DNA of 64,000 nucleotides from an uncultured Acetatifactor sp. Its GTDB lineage: Bacteria > Bacillota > Clostridia > Lachnospirales > Lachnospiraceae. The notes under the pieces are model-generated. The model ran no database searches, was not told the origin of the DNA, and worked only from the letters and a program-made list of their open reading frames with translations. Location of the stretch: assembly GCA_910578185.1 (NCBI GenBank), contig CAJTPN010000011.1, positions 62,001 to 126,000 on the forward strand. Direction: 5' to 3'. Below are positions 9,128-16,964 of the stretch, piece by piece (positions within the stretch are counted from its first letter, which is position 1; the number at the start of each line of letters is the position of its first letter). The translations under genes were made by a program, and so were the position numbers.

Positions 9128-9558
9128 GCACGGATATTTCCTGTAAAATATACCGGAATGGACTGCCTGAGGACGCCAGAAAGATCAGAGACACCGTTTT
9201 CAAAAAAGAACAGGGATTTCAAAATGAATTTGACGATACGGACGAAATAGCGGCACATATTGTATTATACGGCAAAGCCGGAACTCCTATTGCCGTCTGC
9301 AGGGTATTTCCGTCCGAAAATCCTGAGACTTATATCATAGGCCGACTGGCAGTGAAAAAAGAATACCGGGGACAGCACATAGGTTCCGCTGTGCTAGGCG
9401 CCGCTGAACAATACATCAAAGAGCAGCACGGCAAAAAAGCCGCCCTCCATGCACAATGTCAAGCCGGCGCATTTTATCGCAGTCTTGGATATCAGGAATA
9501 CGGTGAAATCCAGGACGATGAAGGCTGTCCCCATATTTGGATGAAAAAGCTCCTGTAA
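9124..9558 (+). CDS. ElaA-like GNAT acetyltransferase embedded in the TerB/BrxD operon
   Basis: A 144-residue GNAT. IRDTVFKKEQGFQNEFDDTD is the typical N-terminal motif of the ElaA/YjcF branch. The acetyl-CoA loop is RGQHIGSAVL near residues 82-91, and the end has AGAFYRSLGYQEYGE. The start overlaps the BrxD-like gene by four bases (ATGA), so coupling is very likely. It could modify a partner protein or a small molecule. It could also be a passenger gene that entered the operon: the downstream spacer holds a dispersed palindromic repeat, a possible sign of local rearrangement. Confidence 0.85.
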   Translation: MSTDISCKIYRNGLPEDARKIRDTVFKKEQGFQNEFDDTDEIAAHIVLYGKAGTPIAVCRVFPSENPETYIIGRLAVKKEYRGQHIGSAVLGAAEQYIKEQHGKKAALHAQCQAGAFYRSLGYQEYGEIQDDEGCPHIWMKKLL

Positions 9559-9580
9559 AATTGGTAACAGTTCTCAGGAC

Positions 9581-9647
9581 AATCTCGCGGCATTTGCCGA
9601 ATGCTCGCGTAAGCGCCAAACTTGGCTCATTGCTCGCGGGAATAAAG
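9581..9647 (+). repeat. Dispersed palindromic repeat, copy A
   Basis: A 67-bp segment between the GNAT and helicase genes, closely matching copy B (29019-29080) and partly matching copy C (58039-58096, opposite strand). It contains the stem GCATT/AATGC around TGCCG, followed by a GCGTAAGCGC arm. All copies end in the CGGGAATAAA-type motif. It has no coding capacity of its own, although the helicase frame stays open through it. Confidence 0.75.
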
Positions 9648-9668
9648 GCTTACGGAAATGAGGTAAAA

Positions 9669-11876
9669 ATGGACGTATTTAACAGGCTAGCGCCATTTAT
9701 ACAGGACTTTATCTACAATAACAACTGGGAGGAACTGCGCGGCAATCAAGTAGCTGCCTGCGAAGTGATCTTTGACAGCGACGACAATCTTCTGCTCTCT
9801 TCCGGAACGGCATCAGGCAAAACGGAAGCTGCTTTCCTGCCTGTCTTAACCGACATTTACAATAACCCTTCCTCTTCCGTGGCGGTAATCTATATCTCAC
9901 CGCTGAAGGCATTGATCAACGACCAGTTTATACGGCTGGAACAGCTGCTTTTGGATTCCAATATTCCCGTCACCAAATGGCATGGGGACGCCTCTGTCAC
10001 CAAAAAAAACAAACTGATCAAGAACCCGGAGGGCATTCTGCAGATCACTCCTGAATCTCTGGAAAGTCTCCTTACAAACAAACGCGGTGCCTGCCTGAAT
10101 ATGTTCTCGGACTTGCGTTATATTATTATCGATGAAGTACATTCCTTCATGCGGGATGTTCGGGGTCTGCAGCTTTTGTGCGTTTTGGAACGCCTAAAGG
10201 CTCTTACCGGTGTAAATCCCCGCAGAATCGGCTTATCCGCCACCTTAGGCGATATGTCCCTGGCAAAACAATGGCTGAACACTGGAACCGGAAGGGAATG
10301 CGCCGCTCCTGTTTCTGAGGAAGGAAAAAAACGTGTCAGACTGCACATTGAAAGATTCGTAAATTATGCGGACAAACGGGATCTTACGGAGAGAAATGCC
10401 AGCTACAATGTAGAACGTACCGATTCCGGCGGCGATATCGGAGACAGGGAACATTACGAATACCTGTTTCAACATACCCTGGACCGCAAAACCATTATCT
10501 TTGCCAACAGCCGGGAAGAAATTGAGCTGATCATGGCTCATTTACGTGTAATTGCACTGAAGCACAAGGCGCCCGATGTCTATCGCGTCCATCACGGAAA
10601 CGTGTCGGCCCTGCTGCGCGAAAACACGGAAGAAGAAATGAAATCTGAGGATGAAAAGATCGTAACCGGCGCAACCGTGACTCTGGAACTGGGCATTGAT
10701 ATCGGTTCCCTTGATCAGGCCGTACAGGTTGGCGCACCATTAAACGTATCCAGCTTTGCCCAGCGCCTGGGACGATGCGGCCGCCGAGGCCAGGTTCCAC
10801 AGCTGCTTTTTACCTTTGTGGAAAGCCTTAAAATCAACTCCTCCGATATCCTTGGCCCTATCAACTGGAACTTCATACGAACCATAGCCATTATAGAGCT
10901 TTACCTGAAGGATCACTGGATTGAGCCAATTCCGCCCCTGCGCCACGCCTACAATCTCTTATATCATCAGACTATGAGCTGTCTGAAAAGTAACGGTGAA
11001 ATGTCTCCTGCAGCATTGGCCGGAAACATCTTGAGCCTGGAGAGTTTCCGCGCAATTCCCAGGGAAGATTACAAATACCTGCTGAATTACCTGATTCAAA
11101 TCAATCAGCTGGAGCGCACGGAAAACGGCGGTTTGGTCATCGGAAGAGCCGGGGAAAAGATCGTAAACAGCCACAAATTCCTTACGGTATTTCTGGCACC
11201 GGAATACCTTTTGGTCAAGGATGAAAATCGCACCATCGGTACGGTGGATAAGGTTTATCCCGTGGGCGTGCGTTTTTCACTGGCAGGCATGTCCTGGGAA
11301 ACCGTAGAAGTAAACGAAAAATCCAAGGTTCTCTTTGTAAAACATGTCCCCGGCATCTCCATTGTAGATTGGGATGTGGATTTTGAGGCGGAACTTCACA
11401 CTGTACTTGTGCGCAAAATGCGCAGCGTATTACAGGAAAATCAGCCTTTTCCCTATTTGAGCAGCCGCTGTACTGAACGCCTGGAGGAAATTCGATATAT
11501 CACCCGCAACAGCGGTATTTTAGAGCACCTTGTGACCGCCCTGTCGGACAAAAAATACGCCGTTTTTCCCTGGATTGGGACAAGGCAGCTGCTGACGCTT
11601 CATTACACCCTCCTGCAGCAGGGAATCAAGAGCAAGATACCATGGAACATCAGCGTTTATCTGGAAATAATCTACAGCGGCAGCAAAGAAGAACTGGAAG
11701 ACGTCATTGCAAATATCCTTTCTTCCGATATTGACCTGTATCAGCTGCCACTGCCTGATAAAATCCAGATTAACGGGAAATACAATGAATTTATCCCGCC
11801 AAATCTGCTGCGAAAGCAGTTTATAGAAGATTACCTTGACTTTGAAGGGTTGAAAAATGATATGGCCGCAGAATGA
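9669..11876 (+). CDS. Lhr-type / BrxHI-like SF2 DEAD/DEAH helicase
   Basis: A 735-residue superfamily 2 helicase. Motif I is SSGTASGKTEAAF, motif II IIIDEVHSF, motif III GLSATLGD, motif IV TIIFANSREEIE, and motif VI QRLGRCGRRG. A C-terminal region of about 350 residues follows the two RecA domains, and its length and character fit Lhr or BrxHI-type proteins. The ATG at 9669 is preferred because TGAGGTAAAA precedes it. The frame stays open back to 9537, but that stretch is the palindromic repeat. It likely shares the promoter at 5865 with the three upstream genes. ATP-driven strand separation is established for the family; a defence role is inferred from the BrxD-like partner. Confidence 0.88.
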   Translation: MDVFNRLAPFIQDFIYNNNWEELRGNQVAACEVIFDSDDNLLLSSGTASGKTEAAFLPVLTDIYNNPSSSVAVIYISPLKALINDQFIRLEQLLLDSNIPVTKWHGDASVTKKNKLIKNPEGILQITPESLESLLTNKRGACLNMFSDLRYIIIDEVHSFMRDVRGLQLLCVLERLKALTGVNPRRIGLSATLGDMSLAKQWLNTGTGRECAAPVSEEGKKRVRLHIERFVNYADKRDLTERNASYNVERTDSGGDIGDREHYEYLFQHTLDRKTIIFANSREEIELIMAHLRVIALKHKAPDVYRVHHGNVSALLRENTEEEMKSEDEKIVTGATVTLELGIDIGSLDQAVQVGAPLNVSSFAQRLGRCGRRGQVPQLLFTFVESLKINSSDILGPINWNFIRTIAIIELYLKDHWIEPIPPLRHAYNLLYHQTMSCLKSNGEMSPAALAGNILSLESFRAIPREDYKYLLNYLIQINQLERTENGGLVIGRAGEKIVNSHKFLTVFLAPEYLLVKDENRTIGTVDKVYPVGVRFSLAGMSWETVEVNEKSKVLFVKHVPGISIVDWDVDFEAELHTVLVRKMRSVLQENQPFPYLSSRCTERLEEIRYITRNSGILEHLVTALSDKKYAVFPWIGTRQLLTLHYTLLQQGIKSKIPWNISVYLEIIYSGSKEELEDVIANILSSDIDLYQLPLPDKIQINGKYNEFIPPNLLRKQFIEDYLDFEGLKNDMAAE

Positions 11877-11957
11877 CACTCCTGTTAGCCCATGTTTCAA
11901 TACCCCATATGGCCCTTTTGCATGTGTGGCGCTTGCTTTGTGACAACATCAAATGCA

Positions 11958-12005
11958 AAATTTAAGTCCATGTCCTTCACCAAAACGTATAGGACATGGA
12001 CTTAG
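11958..12005. repeat. 48-bp hairpin repeat, left copy flanking the restriction-modification cassette
   Basis: Identical over 48 bases to 13864-13911, in the same orientation. Perfect 14-base arms TAAGTCCATGTCCT (11963-11976) and AGGACATGGACTTA (11991-12004) enclose a 14-base loop. Read on the minus strand it follows the methyltransferase stop by 15 bases and is trailed by AAATTTT, so it could act as a weak terminator. Its exact duplication on the other side of the cassette suggests a further role. Confidence 0.9.
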
Positions 12006-12020
12006 GAATATGATTGTTTG

Positions 12021-12758
12021 CTACATTTCGAATGTAAACTGTTCCCCAATTTCTTCTGTTGGCTTAGTTAAACCTGTAGTAATTTCAATTTTTGAATCGG
12101 GTATTTCTAATCCCCAATTATCCCATCCAATATAATTATCTCTTGCAAATAACTCTATCTTTCTTTGACTTGGAAACATTTTAGTAATACCATCTATTAC
12201 TTCCACAGGTTTTACACTATGTTCTCTACGATGAACGGCAATCATTTGCCTGACATTTCTTGCTCCCCTTGGCTGCGGAAACTTCCCTTTTTTAAATGCC
12301 AATACAAATTCCGTTTGACTCAATGTATATCTTCCAGGATTATGTACCATTTTATCCCAAACAAACGCAATCGTTTTATATTCAAATCCCCAGGCCTTCC
12401 CTAACTCTATGGAATTTGCCATTTGCGGTCCGGTCGTCCACATAAACAATATGCAATCATTTTCTGCAATAGAATCGATATCAAGTTCCTTTAATTGTTT
12501 TAGCTTTAATGTAGGATATTTAAATGTAGCAGAACTTAAAAAAATTTTCTTCTCAAATCCAACATTCTCTTCTTTTATCGTGCTCTTATCATACTGCATT
12601 TTTCCACCATAATCCCATGGTGGATCAGCATATATAACTTGATACTTTTTATCTGGTAATTGTGGATAAATACCTTCTAATGGATTTACCTTCGTCCTTT
12701 CTTTCTGTTGCACACTATATAAAGAATATGCTGTTAATTTCTCTTTTTTGTTCTCCAT
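12021..12758 (-). CDS. MT-A70 family DNA adenine-N6 methyltransferase (M.MunI-like)
   Basis: A 245-residue S-adenosylmethionine-dependent methyltransferase. The catalytic motif is YADPPWDYGG near residue 41, the DPPW form typical of the MT-A70 family. ENDCILFMWTT and KPVEVIDGITKMFPSQRKIELFAR supply the later conserved segments. The bacterial DNA methylases of this family include M.MunI. Because the endonuclease at 13183 is strikingly MunI-like, modification of the inner adenine of CAATTG is the likely activity (inference). It is divergent from the controller gene across a 205-bp region. The start has GAGGAGAATCATAT before the ATG. The base composition is clearly more AT-rich than the genes on either side, suggesting acquisition. 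Confidence 0.85.
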   Translation of the reverse strand: MENKKEKLTAYSLYSVQQKERTKVNPLEGIYPQLPDKKYQVIYADPPWDYGGKMQYDKSTIKEENVGFEKKIFLSSATFKYPTLKLKQLKELDIDSIAENDCILFMWTTGPQMANSIELGKAWGFEYKTIAFVWDKMVHNPGRYTLSQTEFVLAFKKGKFPQPRGARNVRQMIAVHRREHSVKPVEVIDGITKMFPSQRKIELFARDNYIGWDNWGLEIPDSKIEITTGLTKPTEEIGEQFTFEM

Positions 12759-12882
12759 ATATGATTCTCCTCATCTCCCTTTTACAAAAACTCTCACTTC
12801 AGAAAAGTAATCCCCATTATCATGGACATGTGTTGCGTACTATGAAAAAAGAATTACAAAAATAATTATAACGACTTTATTC

Positions 12883-12912
12883 ATTATAGTCAACTCACTG
12901 TTACTTATAATC
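12883..12912. promoter_or_regulatory. Candidate controller-protein (C-box) operator
   Basis: Two similar 9-mers, ATTATAGTC at 12883-12891 and CTTATAATC at 12904-12912, are spaced 21 bases start to start. They lie in the divergent region between the methylase and controller genes. Controller proteins of restriction-modification systems typically bind two such sites two helical turns apart to set expression timing. A poorly conserved promoter (TTGTCT 12915-12920 with AT-rich TATA sequence downstream) follows before the controller ATG. Confidence 0.45.
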
Positions 12913-12963
12913 CGTTGTCTAAAAAGCATTATACAATATATAAATATATAGAGAGGTAACTTT

Positions 12964-13170
12964 ATGATTACAAAAAAACTGGGTGAACGAATGAAGCAGT
13001 TAAGAAACAATTTAGGCATCAGTCAAGAAAAATTCGCTTTATCAATCGATATGGATAGAACTTATTATGCTTCTGTTGAAAACGGCAAACATAATATATC
13101 TATCAATAATATTGAAAAGATTGCAAATGGTTTAGGAGTAAGTCTTGAAGAACTATTTCAGGGCTTATAG
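12964..13170 (+). CDS. Restriction-modification controller protein (C protein), HTH_XRE
   Basis: A 68-residue helix-turn-helix protein consisting of almost nothing but the XRE-type DNA-binding domain: LGERMKQLRNNLGISQEKFA, then ASVENGKHNISINNIEKIANGLGVSLEELF. Size, position 12 bases before the endonuclease gene and divergence from the methylase match the controller gene of C-regulated type II systems. It would delay endonuclease expression after the cassette enters a new host. AGAGGTAACTTT precedes the ATG. Confidence 0.85.
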   Translation: MITKKLGERMKQLRNNLGISQEKFALSIDMDRTYYASVENGKHNISINNIEKIANGLGVSLEELFQGL

Positions 13171-13182
13171 TGAGGTAATAAA

Positions 13183-13791
13183 ATGGCTAAAAATGAATTG
13201 TCAAATCGGGACAACTGGCAAGCGCAAAGTGGTTTCAATGCATCTAATGCTGAGAAAAACTTATATAATGCCTTCAAAATACACTTTCAAAATACAGAAT
13301 ATGAATTTTATGAAAAGCCTAAACACTTAAAAAATTTATACGCTCAAGTTCAGCTACCAGATTATGTCATAAGTCAAATATATAATCCCTCTATCACAAT
13401 TGAAACAACTAAATGGGGGGTATCTCCTGATTTTGCTATTGAAAACAAACGAACAGGTAAAATTCTTTTTGGAGAAATCAAACGTCAAGATGGATGGGTG
13501 GAGGGTAAAGAACCCAGTGCAGGTCGCGGAAATGCACATGAAAGATTATGTAAATTATTTACCCCCGGATTACTAAAAGCATACAGGACAATAGGTAAAA
13601 TCCAAACTACAAAAATATTACCCTTTTGGGTCGTATTTATAGGTGATATTACCCGTGACCCAAAAAGAAACAGAGAAGTTGCTTTTTGGTTTGATGAATA
13701 TGATAAAAATTACTTTATGTGGCGTCCTAATATGACGGATAAAGATTTGACAGATCACTTTGATAAGTATTTAAAACCATATCTTGAGTAA
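13183..13791 (+). CDS. Type II restriction endonuclease, MunI-like (predicted C^AATTG specificity)
   Basis: A 202-residue protein, the same length as I recall for MunI, with long stretches resembling it: YEKPKHLKNLYAQVQLPD, TTKWGVSPDFAIEN, GEIKRQDGWVEGK, SAGRGNAHERLCKLFTPG and FWVVFIGDITRDPKRNRE. The likely catalytic core is PDFAIEN...ILFGEIKRQ, a PD...ExK nuclease arrangement with Asp near residue 83 and E-x-K near 98-100. The start has GTGAGGTAATAAA before it and follows the controller stop by 12 bases, so the two are co-transcribed. Recognition of CAATTG is inferred from family similarity, recalled rather than searched. Confidence 0.85.
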   Translation: MAKNELSNRDNWQAQSGFNASNAEKNLYNAFKIHFQNTEYEFYEKPKHLKNLYAQVQLPDYVISQIYNPSITIETTKWGVSPDFAIENKRTGKILFGEIKRQDGWVEGKEPSAGRGNAHERLCKLFTPGLLKAYRTIGKIQTTKILPFWVVFIGDITRDPKRNREVAFWFDEYDKNYFMWRPNMTDKDLTDHFDKYLKPYLE

Positions 13792-13863
13792 TAAAAAACC
13801 TTCGCACATTTCCGTTTTTCTGAACACGAAAAACTCCACCGCACTGAACCGACTAAAGCCAAT

Positions 13864-13911
13864 AAATTTAAGTCCATGTCCTTCACCAAAACGTATAGGA
13901 CATGGACTTAG
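13864..13911. repeat. 48-bp hairpin repeat, right copy flanking the restriction-modification cassette
   Basis: Exact copy of 11958-12005 in direct orientation, between the endonuclease stop (13791) and the convergent GNAT stop (13920). The same 14-base perfect arms are at 13869-13882 and 13897-13910. On the minus strand it is followed by AAATTTATT. No target-site duplication is obvious outside either copy. Confidence 0.9.
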
Positions 13912-13919
13912 ATATAAAG

Positions 13920-14417
13920 TCATTGCTGAAACATCGCGTCTGTCAATTCAATTTGATTTGTTAGGCAGATATGCATCGGCATACCGCGCCGCTGCGGCAG
14001 CGAAACTTGAAACCCAAGATCTTCATATATTTTTTCCTGACTCTTCCATGCCATGACATCTACCTGGATGCCAAACCCCGGCTTCAGTTTAGAATTCAGG
14101 AAATCAAAGATCTGTTTTATCAATTCAGTTTCAATACCCCGCATTTGATAGTCGGGTACAACAATAATATCACGAATCAGTGCCACCGCACCGCCATCCC
14201 ATATCAAACGTGCCATGCCGACAGCCCTCACTTGATCGTATGCTGCAACAATCAATGAACTGCCATCAAGGCTTGCCTGAAGCTGTTCGGGGTGAATTTT
14301 TCGAAATCCAACAGCTGCCCGGATGGAATTCGCACTTTCCTGTGTGATGAAATTAGTATAAGAGATTCCCAATAGCCCTTCCTGTACAGGCATTTGTTCC
14401 GTACTATAATCTTTCAT
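13920..14417 (-). CDS. GNAT family N-acetyltransferase
   Basis: A 165-residue acetyltransferase. The acetyl-CoA site is IVVPDYQMRGIETELIKQIF, a slightly degenerate R/Q-x-x-G-x-G/A loop in which the last position is E. It is preceded by GMARLIWDGGAVALIRD. The ATG at 14417 is chosen because GGAGGAATAGTACAG precedes it; an upstream in-frame ATG would place that site inside the gene. Its stop lies nine bases from the right-hand hairpin repeat. The substrate is unknown. Confidence 0.85.
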   Translation of the reverse strand: MKDYSTEQMPVQEGLLGISYTNFITQESANSIRAAVGFRKIHPEQLQASLDGSSLIVAAYDQVRAVGMARLIWDGGAVALIRDIIVVPDYQMRGIETELIKQIFDFLNSKLKPGFGIQVDVMAWKSQEKIYEDLGFQVSLPQRRGMPMHICLTNQIELTDAMFQQ

Positions 14418-14536
14418 CTGTACTATTCCTCCATTCATCCTAATTTGCATCTTTAACTATAACGTAATAACCGGCTACTCACAATATCTATTTATAAGCC
14501 ATTTCCCAATAGACTCTTTATATCCGATTCTCCACA

Positions 14537-15022
14537 TCAAATAATTTCCACTCTTTCAAAATACTTCATCAGTATATTCGCACAGTTTTCAATGCCCAGC
14601 TGAGAAGTATCCAAAATCATATGATAATTATTCACATCTCCCCAAACCTTACCTGTGTTTTGATAATAGTATTCCGAACGCTCCTTATCATTCTGCTCTA
14701 ATGTTGCTTTTGCATCCTCATAAGACATCTCTTTTTTCTGCATCACACGTCTGATTCGGTCTTCCTTATCCGCACAGACATAAATGTTGAACACATTCGC
14801 TTGATCCTTTAGAATCTCGGAGGCACAGCGTCCCAAAATGATACAGGAACGGGAAGCAAGCTCTCTGATCACTTCCACCTCACCGGCATAACTGTCTCCT
14901 TCCAGCTCATGTTCAATATAAGCCTTGTCATACACCGGAATATCTAACTTCCTGGAAAGTTCCTCCGCAATCATGCTGGCTCCGGTTCCAAATCTGCGGC
15001 TCATAGTGATCACCAGATTCAT
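14537..15022 (-). CDS. Cytidylate-kinase-like P-loop protein
   Basis: A 161-residue protein of the cytidylate-kinase-like family (the form common in Clostridia, distinct from housekeeping Cmk). The N-terminal MSRRFGTGASMIAEELSRKL is the phosphate-binding loop in its G-x-G-A-S variant. IPVYDKAYIE follows, and the central IILGRCASEIL matches the family's I-x-G-R-C/G-A segment. It is shorter than the roughly 200 residues usual for the family, mainly between the first helix and the GRCA motif. AGGAGGTACGAGT precedes the start. The predicted promoter gives a leader of about 180 bases. True nucleotide kinase activity is not certain. Confidence 0.75.
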   Translation of the reverse strand: MNLVITMSRRFGTGASMIAEELSRKLDIPVYDKAYIEHELEGDSYAGEVEVIRELASRSCIILGRCASEILKDQANVFNIYVCADKEDRIRRVMQKKEMSYEDAKATLEQNDKERSEYYYQNTGKVWGDVNNYHMILDTSQLGIENCANILMKYFERVEII

Positions 15023-15395
15023 ACTCGTACCTCCTTATTCCGTCTGTTCGCTCTGAGGCTGCTCCATTTCCTATCCGATATGCCTTAACCAAACTCATAA
15101 AACTATATCTTGCACCCCTGTTCCAAAACCATGTACAATTCTCAGTAAGGATAGCTTTTAGCACTTTATGGATTACAGGAATCGAGAAGCGGTTTCTGAA
15201 ATATAATTTCATTGTACCATAACGCCTATATTTTTTCAACAACTGGTAAAAAGAGGTTATATCCGTCTATCCATAATAAACAAGAACTAACTTTGTCCCC
15301 TTAGCGTTAAATTAATTTGTTATCCGCCCTGTGATGGATCGCTCTTCTGCACATTACATTCTGTACAGAGGAAACGGTTACTGTCTTTGCTGCTT
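15023..15395. other. Leader of the kinase-like gene plus intergenic DNA
   Basis: The minus-strand leader of the kinase-like gene (about 15023-15204) has no recognised riboswitch. The rest, up to the chromate-transporter stop codon at 15396, contains no gene or clear terminator that I can support. Confidence 0.4.
15211..15239 (-). promoter_or_regulatory. Candidate sigma-A promoter for the kinase-like gene
   Basis: On the minus strand TTGAAA (15239-15234), a 17-base spacer, and TACAAT (15216-15211). Predicted transcription start near 15204. Confidence 0.6.
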
Positions 15396-15956
15396 CTACA
15401 TAACAATACTGCTTACGGCCAGCTCCACCACACCACAACAGAGCATTACCATAATAGGATTCTTTTTAAAGATGCGCAGCACCAGAAAAGCAACTAAAAA
15501 TATGCCGCATTCCAACCAATGAACATTTGCAAGGCTGACTTCCGCCCCGTCAAATGCAACTAGCTGTAAGATGGACAATCCAGCCGCTGCAATCAGCGCA
15601 ACCACCGCCGGACGAAGACTGCCCAAAATACTTTGCAAAGTGGACATCTGCTTATAGCGATAATAAATGTAGAAAAGCAGTGATACAATGACACAAGAGG
15701 GCAGAATGCAGCCACAGGTTGCAATAATGGCACCCGGAATCCCGGCAATCCGTATTCCTACAAATGTAGCAGAATTCACTGCTATAGGGCCGGGCGTCAT
15801 CTCCGCTATCGTAATCAAATCCGTAAATTCGCTCATGGTAAGCCATCCATAATGTGTCACCACTTGACTTTGAATCAATGGCATTGCGGCATACCCGCCG
15901 CCTATACTGAACATCCCCACTTGTAGAAAGCTAAAAAACAGTTGAATATAAATCAC
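15396..15956 (-). CDS. Chromate transporter, second (C-terminal-type) short subunit
   Basis: A 186-residue membrane protein, one half of a split two-gene ChrA-family transporter. FFSFLQVGMFSIGGGYAAMPLIQ is the family's opening motif and TIAEMTPGPIAVNSATFVG its second conserved loop. Five or six hydrophobic helices follow. The start is taken as the GTG at 15956, which overlaps the upstream partner's stop (GTGA) and has GAGGGGG upstream. Longer frames have no site. The pair would form an inverted-topology heterodimer. Many such proteins sit outside any chromate-resistance context, so the natural anion is open. Confidence 0.85.
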   Translation of the reverse strand: MIYIQLFFSFLQVGMFSIGGGYAAMPLIQSQVVTHYGWLTMSEFTDLITIAEMTPGPIAVNSATFVGIRIAGIPGAIIATCGCILPSCVIVSLLFYIYYRYKQMSTLQSILGSLRPAVVALIAAAGLSILQLVAFDGAEVSLANVHWLECGIFLVAFLVLRIFKKNPIMVMLCCGVVELAVSSIVM

Positions 15957-16525
15957 TCTTTTTTCCCCCTCACTTTTTTCCACATTTCCAGACAGACACC
16001 CGTAAATGCAGCTGCAAGAATAATATAAATCACATTGATTCCCCATACAAATGTCATCAAAAATGCCATCACCATTACAATGTAATGTATGATATTACGA
16101 TTCTTCACCACGCCCGCACCCAGAGTGCAGACCACATCCAAAATGACTGCTGCCACACCTGCCTGCATTCCCTTCAGCAAAAGGGCTATATATGTATTGG
16201 TGGCAAAAGCCGCATAAAAGAAAGAGATCACAGACAAAATGATCATAGGAGGAATAATGGTTCCGAAAACCGCCGTGAGCATTCCCAAAAAGCCGCCCAT
16301 GCGCCAACCCACCAATATTGCCGCATTTACGGCAATGGCACCCGGTGAAGACTGTGCAAGCGCCGCCAAATCCAACATCTCCTCCTCCTCAATCCAATGA
16401 TACTCATCCACAAACTTCTTCTTCATAAATGTAATAATTACAAATCCGCCCCCAAACGTAAAGGTGCTGATGTACAATGTACTCAAAAATAATTTGACAA
16501 GAATCTTTCTCTTTTCCGCCGTCAT
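15953..16525 (-). CDS. Chromate transporter, first (N-terminal-type) short subunit
   Basis: A 190-residue membrane protein and obligate neighbour of the gene that follows it with a four-base overlap. LFLSTLYISTFTFGGGFVIITFMKKKF and ALAQSSPGAIAVNAAILVGWR are the two conserved ChrA motifs. The ATG at 16525 is preceded by AGGAGAAGTGGA; the frame extends 34 codons further upstream without a good site. A strong promoter lies at 16652-16680. Confidence 0.86.
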   Translation of the reverse strand: MTAEKRKILVKLFLSTLYISTFTFGGGFVIITFMKKKFVDEYHWIEEEEMLDLAALAQSSPGAIAVNAAILVGWRMGGFLGMLTAVFGTIIPPMIILSVISFFYAAFATNTYIALLLKGMQAGVAAVILDVVCTLGAGVVKNRNIIHYIVMVMAFLMTFVWGINVIYIILAAAFTGVCLEMWKKVRGKKE

Positions 16526-16651
16526 TCCACTTCTCCTGCTTTTACCGAAACCTTCTGCTTCTAAGACCACTGCCCTCGTAGGCGCACACTGTTTTACACT
16601 CCCTGACACATGGCCGTATTCTCCCAAGCAATGTGTGCACTATACATTTCT

Positions 16652-16680
16652 ATTTTATCTGCCGGGATTGAATTCGTCAA
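16652..16680 (-). promoter_or_regulatory. Candidate sigma-A promoter for the chromate transporter pair
   Basis: On the minus strand TTGACG (16680-16675), a 17-base spacer, and TAAAAT (16657-16652). It leaves a leader of about 120 bases in which I recognise no known riboswitch. Confidence 0.65.
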
Positions 16681-16867
16681 GCTTCCCGTTTGGAAATCAT
16701 TTAAATCCCCCTCTCTTACGTATGCGTAATCAATCCTCAAAATGACATTCTGATTCCTTATACGGTCCGGTTTACATCCATGAAACTATTGTACCAAATA
16801 CATTGAAATATTTCCATCAAATCAATATCTTACTTATGTTTCTTTTCCCTGCGACAACGGTTCGCCA

Positions 16868-16896
16868 TGGACAATCGCAGCACAAAATAGTATAAT
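16868..16896 (+). promoter_or_regulatory. Candidate sigma-A promoter for the HIT gene
   Basis: TGGACA (16868-16873), a 17-base spacer, and a consensus TATAAT (16891-16896), 69 bases before the HIT gene start. Confidence 0.6.
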
Positions 16897-16964
16897 GCCA
16901 TTAGATACCATTAAATTACTTGCCGTCGATACCTTTTTCATCGGCGCAGCATAAAGGAGGACAC

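Noticed and set aside
14928..15242. 104-residue minus-strand frame overlapping the kinase-like gene start
   Set aside because: It begins at the promoter and runs out of frame through the kinase start. No ribosome binding site; it is the leader RNA.
15396..16046. Longer N-terminal extension of the second chromate transporter gene
   Set aside because: The extra 30 residues overlap the partner gene, lack a start site and do not resemble the family. GTG 15956 is used instead.
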